Source of the DNA: Lachnospira pectinoschiza
GTDB lineage: Bacteria; Bacillota; Clostridia; Lachnospirales; Lachnospiraceae
Assembly: GCF_900103815.1 (NCBI RefSeq)
Contig: NZ_FNHZ01000001.1
Span: forward strand, 757,715 to 821,714
Reading direction: 5' to 3'
Length of the DNA: 64,000 bases
The notes under the pieces: generated by a model
The model's input: only the letters and a program-made list of their open reading frames with translations
What the model was told of the DNA's origin: nothing
Databases searched by the model: none
Shown: positions 43,185-52,211 of the stretch, piece by piece
Position numbering within the stretch: the stretch's first letter is position 1
How the letters are laid out: the number at the start of each line of letters is the position of its first letter
Made by a program: the position numbers and the translations under genes

Positions 43185-43355
43185 TTATTGTTAGGCTAGA
43201 TGCTTTTCTTTACGCTTTTTTCTTGGCTCTTACTTAATATGTTAAATAGAAGATAGGGCAAACATAATTTTCTTTTGAAAAAAATTATGAAATGTTGTAT
43301 ACTTAATAATGTTGACTTATGGATTTATGTATATCCCGGATTTGGAGGAAGTTTT

Positions 43356-43853
43356 ATGTTTGAAGTTGAAGATAAGGTATGTTATGGCGTAGTAGGAGTT
43401 TGCCAGATTGAGCAGATTGCTACACCTCCAATTAAAGATGTAAAAGGTGATTATTATTTCCTTCAGCCTGTATATGATGCTAAGGGAATTATCTATTGTC
43501 CAGTTAAGAATACAAAAGTGGCAATGAGAAACGTTATATCAAAGGCTGAATGTAAGAAGTTAATTGAACGTGCTAAGAATTGTAAGAAAGACCCGCTTCT
43601 TAATGAAAAGGTTACACCAATGCAGTATGACGAAATGGTTAAGTCACAAGATACATTACAGTTAATGCATCTTATAAGAGCTCTATATAATATAAAGAAC
43701 GAAAGAGCTAAGGACTTAAGAAAGATGAAATCAGCAGATAGTAGAATGTTACTTGCAGCAAGAAAGCTTCTATATGGAGAGATTGCAGTAGTTACAGATT
43801 CTGATTTCGATGATGTGTCAGAGATATTAGATGCATACCTTTCAATTGAATAA
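43356..43853 (+). CDS. CarD-family transcriptional regulator
   Basis: A 165-residue protein. GGAGG at 43344-43348 selects ATG 43356; the longer frame from 43275 is unsupported. The N-terminal ~60 residues form the CarD/TRCF RNA-polymerase-interacting domain ('FEVEDKVCYGVVGVCQIEQI'). The rest is helical and carries the DNA-contacting part ('RALYNIKNERAKDLRKMKSADSRMLLAARKLLYGEIAVV'). Such proteins bind the beta subunit and stabilise open promoter complexes. It is a single gene with its own terminator. Confidence 0.9.
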   Translation: MFEVEDKVCYGVVGVCQIEQIATPPIKDVKGDYYFLQPVYDAKGIIYCPVKNTKVAMRNVISKAECKKLIERAKNCKKDPLLNEKVTPMQYDEMVKSQDTLQLMHLIRALYNIKNERAKDLRKMKSADSRMLLAARKLLYGEIAVVTDSDFDDVSEILDAYLSIE

Positions 43854-43865
43854 TTATTAATTATG

Positions 43866-43901
43866 ATGCAAGAAGTTTTTACTTCTTGCATTCATTTTTT
43901 T
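43866..43901 (+). terminator. Terminator of the CarD-family gene
   Basis: ATGCAAGAAG-TTTTTA-CTTCTTGCAT, then TCATTTTTTT. Confidence 0.88.
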
Positions 43902-43975
43902 CTTGTAGTTATTTGCGTAGCAAATCACTACTCGTGTGCGAGCTGCGGCAAAGCCGCAACTAATGCGAGCACTTC
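43902..43975 (-). repeat. Intergenic repeat family A, copy 2
   Basis: Reverse-oriented match to 27927-28001. It starts right after the CarD terminator and ends 41 bases before the MATE gene. The central hairpin is GCGGC/GCCGC instead of GCGAC/GTCGC. Confidence 0.85.
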
Positions 43976-44016
43976 ATTGTTATGAAGGAAAATTAAAGAG
44001 AAACTAGGAGACATTT

Positions 44017-45345
44017 ATGAAAGACTTAACAAAGGGCAATATTATTAAGCTTATTATTGCTTTTGCCGTACCTGTATTTTTTAGTATGTTACTACAGATG
44101 ACTTATAACTTGGTAGATACTAAGATTATAGGCTACGTGCTAGGAGAATCGCCCCTTGCAGCCGTTGGATCAACTAATTCTATTAACACTATGATAGTAG
44201 GATTTTTAAATGGTCTAACTAATGGCTTTGCTGTTATTGCAGCTCAATATTTTGGCGCTAAGGATATTAACTATTTAAAGAAAACTGTGGCAAGTTCCAT
44301 TAGACTTGGAATTACAATTTCTATTGTACTTACAGTTTTAGTGTTAGTATTTTTAAAACCCTTACTTATAGTATTAAATACACCGGCAGACCTTTTAACA
44401 GAGGCCTATAATTACATTTTCATAGTATTCTTAGGAATGACACTACTTATGTTATATAACGTCTGCGCGGCCCTTTTAAGAGCTATTGGTGATTCTATAA
44501 CACCACTTTATTTCTTGCTATTTTCAGTAACGCTTAATATAGGTGCTGACATTTTCTTTATGAAAATAATTCCCCTAGGTGTACGTGGTGCGGCCATAGC
44601 AACTGTACTTTCCCAGGGAATAGCAATGGTGCTTTGTGCCCTCTATATGGTGAAGAAATATGAGATTTTAAGGGTTAGTAGGATTGATTTTAAAAGGGAG
44701 TCAAGCCTAGATAATAAGCTACTTTCCACAGGTCTTTCAATGGGCTTTATGAACTCTCTTATTAATATAGGTAGCGTGACTATGCAAAGCGCTATTAATT
44801 CTTTTGGACAGAATATTATTCTTGCCCATACAACAGCAAGAAGACTTACAGAGCTTTTCATGATGATGTTTACAGTACTTGGTCAAACTATGGCTACTTT
44901 CTGCGGACAAAATCTTGGAGCAAAGCAGTATAAAAGAATCGTAAAAGGCCTAAAAAGTGCTATACTTCTAGGCTGGATATGGTGTATATTTATTGTGATT
45001 ATTGCCTATACAATTGTTCCAACTCTTGTAAAGATATTAATTAGCTCAGATAATAAGGAAGTAATTAACACAGCTAGTCTTTATTTAAGAGTGGATACCC
45101 TACTTTACTGGGTTACAGCCATGATTACAATTACAAGAAATGCTCTACAAGGCTTGGGAGATAAGCTTACTCCTGTAATCTCTAGTAGTATTGAGCTAGT
45201 GGGTAAAGTAATTCTTACCTTTACGCTTATTAAGATCTGCGGCTACTGGGGCGTTATTTTAACAGAGCCTATTGTTTGGGTATTGATGGTAATTCCACTA
45301 ATTGTGCAGGCTGTGAGATTGTGCAGGAAATATGAAAATATGTAA
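44017..45345 (+). CDS. MATE-family efflux transporter
   Basis: A 442-residue protein with 12 predicted spans in two similar halves. 'GNIIKLIIAFAVPVFFSMLLQMTYNLVDTKIIGYVLG' is the typical MATE N-terminus with the Pro and Gln/Met-rich first span. 'AAVGSTNSINTMIVGFLNGLTNGFAVIAAQYFGAKD' and 'GQTMATFCGQNLGAKQYKRI' are the paired GxxxGxK-type loops of each half. Exports drugs or metabolites with Na+ or H+; substrate unknown. A GNAT acetyltransferase follows after 20 bases, possibly a resistance pair. Confidence 0.92.
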   Translation: MKDLTKGNIIKLIIAFAVPVFFSMLLQMTYNLVDTKIIGYVLGESPLAAVGSTNSINTMIVGFLNGLTNGFAVIAAQYFGAKDINYLKKTVASSIRLGITISIVLTVLVLVFLKPLLIVLNTPADLLTEAYNYIFIVFLGMTLLMLYNVCAALLRAIGDSITPLYFLLFSVTLNIGADIFFMKIIPLGVRGAAIATVLSQGIAMVLCALYMVKKYEILRVSRIDFKRESSLDNKLLSTGLSMGFMNSLINIGSVTMQSAINSFGQNIILAHTTARRLTELFMMMFTVLGQTMATFCGQNLGAKQYKRIVKGLKSAILLGWIWCIFIVIIAYTIVPTLVKILISSDNKEVINTASLYLRVDTLLYWVTAMITITRNALQGLGDKLTPVISSSIELVGKVILTFTLIKICGYWGVILTEPIVWVLMVIPLIVQAVRLCRKYENM

Positions 45346-45365
45346 ATTTACAGATAGGGAGATTT

Positions 45366-45932
45366 ATGGAAGACATTATTATTAGAGAAGTCCAGCTTGA
45401 TGATGCTAAAGACCTTTTGGAAATTTATGGATATTATGTAGAGAATACTGCGATAACCTTTGAAACGCAGATACCTAGTGTGGAGGAGTTTAAAGAAAGA
45501 ATTCTTGCTATTACAGCAAAGTACCCATACCTTGTGGCAGAAATGGATGGAAAGATTGTAGGCTACAGCTATGCCCGCGCCTATAATGTAAGGGAAGCTT
45601 ATGACTGGTGCGTAGAGATGACAATCTATCTAAAGGAAGATATTAGAGGAAAGGGCATAGGCTCTAAGCTTTACTTAAAGATGGAGGAATGCCTTAAGAA
45701 AATGAATATTAAAAACCTCTATTCCTGCATTGCCGCAACAAAGCACCCATCAAAGCATCTAACTAATGCCTCTATTGATTTTCACAAGGCCTTGGGCTAT
45801 AGAATAAATGCCCAGTTTAAGCAGAGTGGTTATAAATTTGATGAATGGTATGACATGGTTTGGATGGAAAAAATCATTGGAGAGCATGAGATACATCCAA
45901 AAAATGTAGAGAAATTCAGCGGTTTATGTTAA
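45366..45932 (+). CDS. GNAT acetyltransferase (phosphinothricin acetyltransferase-like)
   Basis: A 188-residue N-acetyltransferase behind AGGGAG. 'YYVENTAITFETQIPSVEEF' and 'GYSYARAYNVREAYDWCVEMTIYLKEDIRGKGIGSKLYLKME' resemble PAT/YwnH-type enzymes; 'RGKGIG' is the acetyl-CoA pyrophosphate loop. It probably acetylates an amino-acid-like inhibitor. Co-transcribed with the MATE gene. Confidence 0.88.
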   Translation: MEDIIIREVQLDDAKDLLEIYGYYVENTAITFETQIPSVEEFKERILAITAKYPYLVAEMDGKIVGYSYARAYNVREAYDWCVEMTIYLKEDIRGKGIGSKLYLKMEECLKKMNIKNLYSCIAATKHPSKHLTNASIDFHKALGYRINAQFKQSGYKFDEWYDMVWMEKIIGEHEIHPKNVEKFSGLC

Positions 45933-45969
45933 TTAAAGAATTGACAGCACTAATTTAAAGTGTTACCCT

Positions 45970-46098
45970 TTAACTTAGTCGGAGTACAAGCTCCGACTGA
46001 GTTAAACGCTCCGCGAGGATGCGCACGGATTCGGACAGGAATTTGTCTGCTGAAGCAGACCCGAATCCGGCGCTCAAGACACGCGAGCGAGTCTTGAC
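45970..46098 (+). repeat. Intergenic repeat family C, copy 2 (129 bp)
   Basis: Three hairpins in tandem: TTTAACT(T)AGTCGGAG/CTCCGACTGAGTTAAA, CGGATTCGG...CCGAATCCG with an inner GTCTGC/GCAGAC, and CAAGAC...GTCTTG. Same orientation as the copies at 31168 and 60114. It lies immediately upstream of the thiS leader. Confidence 0.92.
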
Positions 46099-46132
46099 AA
46101 ATTATTGCAGTTGATGCAAACACTAATTAAAT

Positions 46133-46226
46133 AACTAGTCATTGGGGACACCACCTTGACTAGAATGAGGAAATTACAGGCGTCGCTAGACTAGGAGATT
46201 ATCTCTTAGTTTAGCGATGCTTTTTT
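46133..46226 (+). promoter_or_regulatory. Probable HMP-PP (thiS-motif) riboswitch with embedded terminator
   Basis: A short hairpin CTAGTCA...TGACTAG (46135-46163) is followed by a 20-bp stem (46180-46199 with 46201-46220, three G-U pairs) and T6, directly before thiS. It is not a TPP riboswitch: no CTGAGA or ACCTGATC motif is present. Position before thiS, a small size and an aptamer region merging into a terminator fit the published terminator-embedded HMP-PP riboswitch class. I have not matched its consensus base by base, so the class is inferred. Confidence 0.6.
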
Positions 46227-46251
46227 GTTGCTATAAGAAAGGGAGGAAAAG

Positions 46252-46446
46252 ATGGTAAAGATTAACGGACAAAGCCTTGAGGTGGCTGGTCGCAATCTTT
46301 TAGAAGTTGTTAGAGAACTAGAGTTTAAGGATAACAGCTATGTTATTGAATACAATCTAGAGATTCTTAAAAAAGAATTCTATGATAAGACAACTTTAAA
46401 AGATGGCGATGTTGTGGAAGTAGTTTCATTTATGGGTGGGGGCTGA
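46252..46446 (+). CDS. thiS: Sulfur carrier protein ThiS
   Basis: A 64-residue ubiquitin-like protein ending in the required Gly-Gly ('FMGGG'). It has 'MVKINGQSLEV' at the start and the usual 'LKDGDVVEVVSFMGGG' tail. It carries sulfur as a C-terminal thiocarboxylate to ThiG. GGGAGG precedes it. The one extra Gly beyond the usual GG is a small oddity. The activating adenylyltransferase ThiF is not in this operon. Confidence 0.95.
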   Translation: MVKINGQSLEVAGRNLLEVVRELEFKDNSYVIEYNLEILKKEFYDKTTLKDGDVVEVVSFMGGG

Positions 46447-46510
46447 TTAGTCCCACTTTAAATGAAGATTTTAACCGGGTTTATACCGGTATTTAAGGGA
46501 GGAAAGGATT

Positions 46511-47284
46511 TTGAATAAAGAGGACAAATTAGTATTAGGCGGAAGAGAGTTTAACTCTCGATTTATCTTAGGTTCAGGAAAGTATAACCTTGAGCTAATT
46601 AAGGCAGCAGTTGAGAATGCAGGAGCTGAGATTATCACTCTTGCAGTTAGACGTGCAAACACTAAAGATTCAGAGAATATCATGGATTATGTGCCTGAAA
46701 ATGTCACATTACTTCCAAATACATCAGGGGCAAGAGATGCAAGTGAAGCCGTTAGAATTGCCCATCTATCAAGAGAACTTGGTGGTGGAGATTTTGTAAA
46801 GGTAGAGATTATGAAGGATTCTAAATACCTACTACCTGATAACAACGAAACTATCAAGGCTACTGAGATTCTAGCTAAGGAAGGCTTTGTAGTACTTCCA
46901 TATATGTATCCAGACCTTTATGCTGCAAGAGAATTAGAAAATGTAGGCGCAGCCGCAGTTATGCCACTTGCTTCACCAATTGGTTCTAACAGAGGTCTTG
47001 CAACAAAGGATTTTATCCAGATTTTAATTGACGAAATTGATTTACCAATCATTGTTGATGCGGGTATTGGTAAGCCATCTGAAGCCTGTGCAGCCATGGA
47101 AATGGGAGCTTCTGCAATTATGTGTAACACAGCTATTGCAACAGCTAAGGATATTCCAATGATGGCAACAGCTTTTAAAATGGCAATCGAGGCCGGAAGA
47201 AGTGCCTATCTTGCAGGACTTGGAAGAGTCTTAACAAGAGGGTCTGAGAGCATGGACCCATTAACAGGATTTTTAAGAGACTAG
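46511..47284 (+). CDS. thiG: Thiazole synthase
   Basis: A 257-residue enzyme making the thiazole ring from deoxyxylulose phosphate, ThiS-thiocarboxylate and dehydroglycine. The start is a TTG behind GGGAGGAAAGG; an ATG is not available before '[19 protein letters not shown]'. The Schiff-base Lys lies in '[17 protein letters not shown]'. '[13 protein letters not shown]', '[14 protein letters not shown]' and '[13 protein letters not shown]' are the phosphate-binding blocks. The 64-base gap after thiS holds a small ACCGG...CCGGT hairpin. Confidence 0.96.
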   Translation: MNKEDKLVLGGREFNSRFILGSGKYNLELIKAAVENAGAEIITLAVRRANTKDSENIMDYVPENVTLLPNTSGARDASEAVRIAHLSRELGGGDFVKVEIMKDSKYLLPDNNETIKATEILAKEGFVVLPYMYPDLYAARELENVGAAAVMPLASPIGSNRGLATKDFIQILIDEIDLPIIVDAGIGKPSEACAAMEMGASAIMCNTAIATAKDIPMMATAFKMAIEAGRSAYLAGLGRVLTRGSESMDPLTGFLRD

Positions 47285-47321
47285 ATTACAAACTAGCTAA
47301 AATTAAGAAAGAAGGATAAAA

Positions 47322-48656
47322 ATGGAAAATGAATTTTTAGTGGATTCAGACAAGTTATCTGAAGCTGCCCTAAAAAGAAAGCATGAAATAGAAAATAATA
47401 AGTCAGTAAGAATTGATCATATGAAATTCTTACCAAACATGGACCAGCTTGAATCAGATATTCAGGATAAGGTCTTAGAAAACTTAAAGGATATAGATTG
47501 GGATTCTTATACAGATGCAGATGTTTACCGCGCCCTTGCAGCTAAGACACCAAGCATAGAAGACTTTAAGGCATTGCTTTCTCCTGCAGCTAAAAAGCAT
47601 ATTGAAAAGATGGCGGCTAGAGCAAAGATAGAGACAGCGAAACATTTTGGCAACACTGTTTATCTCTTCACTCCGCTCTATATTGCAAATTACTGCGATA
47701 ACTACTGCGTTTACTGTGGCTTTAACTGTTATAACGATATTAAGCGTAAGAAGATGTCTTTTGAAGAAATACGACATGAAATGGAAGTTATCTCTAAGTC
47801 AGGTATAGAAGAAATCCTTATTTTAACTGGAGAATCACCTATTTATAGTGATGTTAAATATATCGGTGAGGCTTGTAAGCTTGCAAGAAAATATTTCAAA
47901 AACGTGGGTCTTGAAATCTACCCTGTAAATGTCAACGATTATAAGTACCTACATGAGTGTGGCGCAGATTACGTAACAGTTTTTCAGGAAACCTATAATC
48001 CAGATAAGTATGAGACACTACATTTGCTTGGAAATAAAAGAATCTTTCCATATAGATTTCAGGCACAGGAAAGAGCAATTCTTGGTGGCATGAGAGGCGT
48101 GGCTTTCTCAGCCCTCCTAGGTCTAACAAACTTTAGAGAAGATGCCCTTGCCTCAGCTCTTCACCTATATTTCCTAGCTAGAAAATACCCTCACGTAGAG
48201 TATTCACTATCCTGTCCAAGACTTCGTCCTATTGTTAATAACGATAAGATTAACCCTCTTGATGTGCATGAAACTGAGCTTTGCCAGATTCTATGTGCCT
48301 ATAGAATTTTCTTACCATACGTTGGAATTACTGTTTCTTCAAGAGAAGAGAAACACTTCCGTGATGGTATTGCAAAGATTTGTGCTACAAAGATTTCTGC
48401 TGGTGTGTCTACTGGTATTGGAGATCATGAGGAGAAGTACGAGGCTTACAAGGAAGAGGAAGAAAAAGAAAGCAAGGCTAGCGATTTTGATAAGAAGGAG
48501 AGTATTAAAGCGTTGCAGCAAGAGGCCGTATCAGAGAATGAAGAATGTGGTGATGAGCAGTTTGATATTTCAGATAGAAGAAGCTTTGACCAAATGTATG
48601 ACGATATGGCAGGTGAAGGCTTGCAGCCGGTACTAAACGATTACATTTATGTATAA
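47322..48656 (+). CDS. thiH: 2-iminoacetate synthase ThiH with an acidic C-terminal insertion
   Basis: A 444-residue radical SAM enzyme that cleaves tyrosine to dehydroglycine. Cluster Cys are C125, C129 and C132 in 'YCDNYCVYCGF'. 'ETYNPDKYETLHL' and 'SLSCPRLRP' are family blocks. It is ~60-70 residues longer than usual because about residues 370-412 form an acidic low-complexity insert between 'ISAGVSTGIGDHEE' and the conserved end 'FDISDRRSFDQM...GLQPVLNDY'. It overlaps thiE by 8 bases. Confidence 0.95.
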   Translation: MENEFLVDSDKLSEAALKRKHEIENNKSVRIDHMKFLPNMDQLESDIQDKVLENLKDIDWDSYTDADVYRALAAKTPSIEDFKALLSPAAKKHIEKMAARAKIETAKHFGNTVYLFTPLYIANYCDNYCVYCGFNCYNDIKRKKMSFEEIRHEMEVISKSGIEEILILTGESPIYSDVKYIGEACKLARKYFKNVGLEIYPVNVNDYKYLHECGADYVTVFQETYNPDKYETLHLLGNKRIFPYRFQAQERAILGGMRGVAFSALLGLTNFREDALASALHLYFLARKYPHVEYSLSCPRLRPIVNNDKINPLDVHETELCQILCAYRIFLPYVGITVSSREEKHFRDGIAKICATKISAGVSTGIGDHEEKYEAYKEEEEKESKASDFDKKESIKALQQEAVSENEECGDEQFDISDRRSFDQMYDDMAGEGLQPVLNDYIYV

Positions 48657-49251
48657 AAGAATTTGTGTAACTAATAGACATTTAGTCACAGGAGATTTTT
48701 TTGAACAAATAGGACATGTAATAAATATGAAAGATTCTCCTGATATGCTTATTTTAAGAGAAAAGGACCTAACTAAAGAGGACTATTTAGAACTTGCAAG
48801 AAAGGTGAAGGAATTAGTTTTTGAAATGGGAAATCCCCCAAACGGGAAAGAATCTCATAATAAAACTTGTCTTTATCTTCATAATAATATAGAAGCAGCT
48901 AAAGTCCTTGGCATTAGAAATATTCATTTATCTTTCGGGGAATTTATGAAAATAAAGGACCTAGAAATTATTCGTCCCTTTTTTGATAGTATTGGTACTA
49001 GCGTGCATTCTCTAGAAGATATTAGGCTTTGTAATGAGGCGGGCTTTGACTACGTCTTTGCAGGTCACATCTTTGAAACTGATTGTAAAAAGGGACTAAA
49101 GGGAAGAGGACTAGACTTTTTAAGAGAAATTGTGACTGAGGCTAAGATGCCAGTTTATGCCATTGGTGGAATAAAGACTTCTAATGAAAAGCTTTGTATA
49201 GAGGCTGGGGCAGCAGGAGTTTGCATGATGTCTGCCTATATGACTTTATAA
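48649..49251 (+). CDS. thiE: Thiamine-phosphate synthase / TenI-like protein
   Basis: A 200-residue ThiE/TenI-family TIM barrel. 'MLILREKDLTKEDYLELA', 'GTSVHSLEDIRLCNEAGFDYVFAGHIFETDCKKG', 'PVYAIGGI' and 'GAAGVCMMSAYM' are the family blocks. The ThiE pyrophosphate-binding residues after 'HLSFGEFM' look less canonical (usually HLGQxD), so TenI (thiazole tautomerase) is an alternative. Position as last gene of the thiSGH operon fits either. Confidence 0.85.
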   Translation: MYKRICVTNRHLVTGDFFEQIGHVINMKDSPDMLILREKDLTKEDYLELARKVKELVFEMGNPPNGKESHNKTCLYLHNNIEAAKVLGIRNIHLSFGEFMKIKDLEIIRPFFDSIGTSVHSLEDIRLCNEAGFDYVFAGHIFETDCKKGLKGRGLDFLREIVTEAKMPVYAIGGIKTSNEKLCIEAGAAGVCMMSAYMTL

Positions 49252-49392
49252 GCCTTAATTGCGGCTAGCTTTATAGAAAAATAGATATAGATATAGAATA
49301 TCAAAAAATTCACACCTCCTGATTTTATTTATGTTATAATTCATATAGTGTATATATTAATCGTAACAATTTAATATCAGGAGGTTTTATTA

Positions 49393-50892
49393 ATGGACCA
49401 GGAAAATGCGCTTAAAAATAGCAAAAAAAGAGGCGGACAGGTTGCTCAAATCAATAAGATTTTATATTGGGTAATCACTAGTTTGACCTTCATTCTTATG
49501 GTGGGTCTCTATGTTTCAAATTCATCCACCGCTGCACTTAGAATTGCCTATATTGTGGTCTGTGTTATTACATGGGGATATGGCTTCTATACTCTTAAGA
49601 CTAATGCATCAAGTGAAAGCTTGAGATACATTTTATATGCAGGAGTTTATCTTGCATATTTAATTATCCTTTTGCCAGGAGAGATGATTTACACAAGTAC
49701 TTACATTTTCCCAATTATGGTTATAGGAATTCTCTTCTTTGATAAGAGATTTTGTCTGTATCAAATGAGCTTGGCTATAGTTGGAAATGTTATCAAGCTG
49801 ATTTTAGAAGGCGTAACAGGTAGACTTTTTACAGAATATGCTACTGAAATTGTAACTTCTGCATTAATGTCAATTGTTATGTCTGTAATTTGTTACTATG
49901 CTTACAAATATGCCACAAAGTTTATGCTAGAGAGCCACGAGGAATTAAACGATGCCAAGGAAGTGCAGACTAAGATGTTAAAGGAAGTTTTATCTGCGGC
50001 AGAGGAGATTAAGGCAGGAACTAGCGAGGCAGACGAGCTAATTAGGGATTTACATAGACAGACAGAGGCAACGAATAGCTCTGTTAATGATATTTCAAAT
50101 GGCAGTAGACAAACCGCAGAGAACATTCAAGATCAGACTGACATCTCTCAAAAGATTCAGACAGCTATCGAGGAGTCTTCTGCTGAAACCGACAATGTGG
50201 TTGCTATTGCTACAGAGTCCAAGTCTAATGTTGAAAATGCAACAAAGCAGGTAAATGAGCTTAAATCCGGCTCTCAGAATATTAATGAAGCTAATAAGCT
50301 AGTTAAGGATACAATGCAGAATCTTCAAAACAGAACAAGTGAAATGGATGCAATTGTAGCAACAATTCAGTCAATTTCAAGTCAGACAAATCTCCTTGCC
50401 CTTAATGCAAGTATTGAGGCTGCAAGAGCAGGAGAGGCAGGTCGAGGTTTTGCAGTTGTAGCTGAAGAAATTAGAAAGTTAGCAGAAGAGACAAAGAATT
50501 CTACTGATAACATTCAGCAAATCATCAATGACTTATCAAAGGATGCTAATGCAGCAGTTAATTCAGTTGTAACAACTGTTGATATTATTGCAAAGCAAAA
50601 TGAACTTATTGATGCTACAAAGGATAATTTCACTGTTATTGATTCAAGCTTTAAAGACTTAACAGGTGGAATTTCAAAGATTAGCCAGATGATGACAGAG
50701 CTTAATGATATTAATAAAGTATTTGTAGAAAATATTAGTCAGCTATCAGCCTTTAGTGAGGAAACTTCCGCAGGTGCAAGTCAAGCTGCACAACTTAGTG
50801 AAGAAAATCTAGAATCAGCCACAAGAGTACAAGACCTTCTTGATAAGATTTATGAGGAAGTAAAGAACTTGGATAGATATAGACTAGATTAG
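49393..50892 (+). CDS. Methyl-accepting chemotaxis protein (membrane-embedded sensor)
   Basis: A 499-residue chemoreceptor behind TCAGGAGG. About six hydrophobic segments occupy residues ~22-180, with no large extracellular ligand domain. Sensing is thus probably in the membrane or of an internal signal. The signalling domain has the MCP hairpin tip '[40 protein letters not shown]'. No CheW-binding pentapeptide tether for CheR is seen at the C-terminus. It is a lone gene with a terminator; no che or fla gene is nearby. Confidence 0.93.
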   Translation: MDQENALKNSKKRGGQVAQINKILYWVITSLTFILMVGLYVSNSSTAALRIAYIVVCVITWGYGFYTLKTNASSESLRYILYAGVYLAYLIILLPGEMIYTSTYIFPIMVIGILFFDKRFCLYQMSLAIVGNVIKLILEGVTGRLFTEYATEIVTSALMSIVMSVICYYAYKYATKFMLESHEELNDAKEVQTKMLKEVLSAAEEIKAGTSEADELIRDLHRQTEATNSSVNDISNGSRQTAENIQDQTDISQKIQTAIEESSAETDNVVAIATESKSNVENATKQVNELKSGSQNINEANKLVKDTMQNLQNRTSEMDAIVATIQSISSQTNLLALNASIEAARAGEAGRGFAVVAEEIRKLAEETKNSTDNIQQIINDLSKDANAAVNSVVTTVDIIAKQNELIDATKDNFTVIDSSFKDLTGGISKISQMMTELNDINKVFVENISQLSAFSEETSAGASQAAQLSEENLESATRVQDLLDKIYEEVKNLDRYRLD

Positions 50893-50911
50893 AGAGAAGA
50901 CTGAGAAAGTA

Positions 50912-50949
50912 AAAAAAGCAGGTGTTAGAATTTTCTAGCACCTGCTTTT
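50912..50949. terminator. Terminator between the chemoreceptor and the Ldh-family gene, bidirectional
   Basis: AAAAGCAGGTG-TTAGAA / TTCTAG-CACCTGCTTTT, with A and T runs on both sides, so it can act for both convergent genes. Confidence 0.88.
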
Positions 50950-51017
50950 GGTAAATTTTATTCAAAAGGGAATGTGTAAGGCAAGTTATACTTATCTCTA
51001 ATTTCAATAAATTCTTT

Positions 51018-52064
51018 TTAAACAGCTTCGCCTACAGGAACACCCTTATCTTTTCTTTCTTGCCATACAAGCCATTCTTTTTCACCGGCAGTATAGATTC
51101 TATCCTGGCCTGGGGCTTTCTTAGAAGCTCTAAGTTCCTTTAGAATCTCAGTTGTAATCTTTTTAAAGTCTTCAGCACCGCAGAAGAAATCAGGGTTAAT
51201 AACAATAAAGAAATGGCCAAGATGATATGGGCCTTTATTGCCATTTGCATCAATACCTGAAAGAGCCTTTAAAAAGTTACCAGAAGCTAGGGCAGCAGAT
51301 AAAATTTCTACAATTGTAGCGTAGCCATAACCCTTGTAACCTGCTAGTTCTTCTCCGATTCCACCAAGTGGGGCAAGGGCTGCCTCTCCCTTAGTTAAGT
51401 CCACTAGGATTTCGCTACTATTTGTCTTAGCCTCACCATCTTTACCTATAACCATACCAGCTGGTGTGTCCTTACCAGATCTAGCATAAAACTCAATCTT
51501 ACCTCTTTGAGTAATAGAAGTTGCACAGTCTAGAACAAATGGGAATTCCTCATTTGTTGGCATAGCAAAGGTAAGGGGATTAGTACCAAGCATATTTTCA
51601 ACACCAAAGGTTGGTGCAATGGAAGGTCTTGCATTAGTACCGGTAATGCCAATCATATTTTCTTTAGAAGCCATCATAGCCCAGTAACCAGCGATACCGT
51701 AGTGGGTTGAGTTTCTAATAGCACCGGCGGCCATACCGTAGGTTTTAGCCTTTTCTATCAGGCTTTTCATCATTTTATAAGAAGCCACCATTCCCATACC
51801 ATCGTGGGCATCAGCAACTACTGTGGTTGCCGTATCTTTAATAACTTCGTAATTAGTTACGGGATTTTGAATGCCTGCATTGATTCTGTCAATGTAAATT
51901 GGCTTAAAGCGGTTGCAACCATGACTTTCAATACCTCTGCGGTCACTTTCCATAAGGACGTCTGCGCAAATTTTAGCATCATCCTTTGGTACCCCAACTG
52001 CCACAAAGGCATCTCTCATGAAGTCGCCAATTAAATCCCAAGGAACATAAGGTCTTGTCTCCAT
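51018..52064 (-). CDS. Ldh-family (malate/L-lactate/ureidoglycolate-type) NAD(P)-dependent oxidoreductase
   Basis: A 348-residue protein behind GAGGAGG. 'ESDRRGIESHGCNRF' carries the catalytic His. 'GAIRNSTHYGIAGYWAMMA' and 'VLDCATSITQRGKIEFYARSGKDTPAGMVIGKDG' are typical of the YlbC/AllD/MdhII family, which is unrelated to classical LDH. Substrates in the family include 2-oxo acids, ureidoglycolate and sulfolactate; this one cannot be assigned. Monocistronic and convergent with the chemoreceptor. Confidence 0.9.
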   Translation of the reverse strand: METRPYVPWDLIGDFMRDAFVAVGVPKDDAKICADVLMESDRRGIESHGCNRFKPIYIDRINAGIQNPVTNYEVIKDTATTVVADAHDGMGMVASYKMMKSLIEKAKTYGMAAGAIRNSTHYGIAGYWAMMASKENMIGITGTNARPSIAPTFGVENMLGTNPLTFAMPTNEEFPFVLDCATSITQRGKIEFYARSGKDTPAGMVIGKDGEAKTNSSEILVDLTKGEAALAPLGGIGEELAGYKGYGYATIVEILSAALASGNFLKALSGIDANGNKGPYHLGHFFIVINPDFFCGAEDFKKITTEILKELRASKKAPGQDRIYTAGEKEWLVWQERKDKGVPVGEAV

Positions 52065-52211
52065 ATAAAAATCCTCCTCTAGATATCTTAAAATTTAATT
52101 TTTAATTGTGAATTTAAGTTACTTTAAGTATAGCACAAAATCTGTAATTTAGATAATAAACTTGTTATTTTGCCAAGATTGTTTATAATGAAGGTAGAAA
52201 AGAGGTAGCTT

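Noticed and set aside
46133..46226. TPP riboswitch before thiS
   Set aside because: No CTGAGA, ACCC or ACCTGATC elements are present, so a TPP aptamer cannot be supported.
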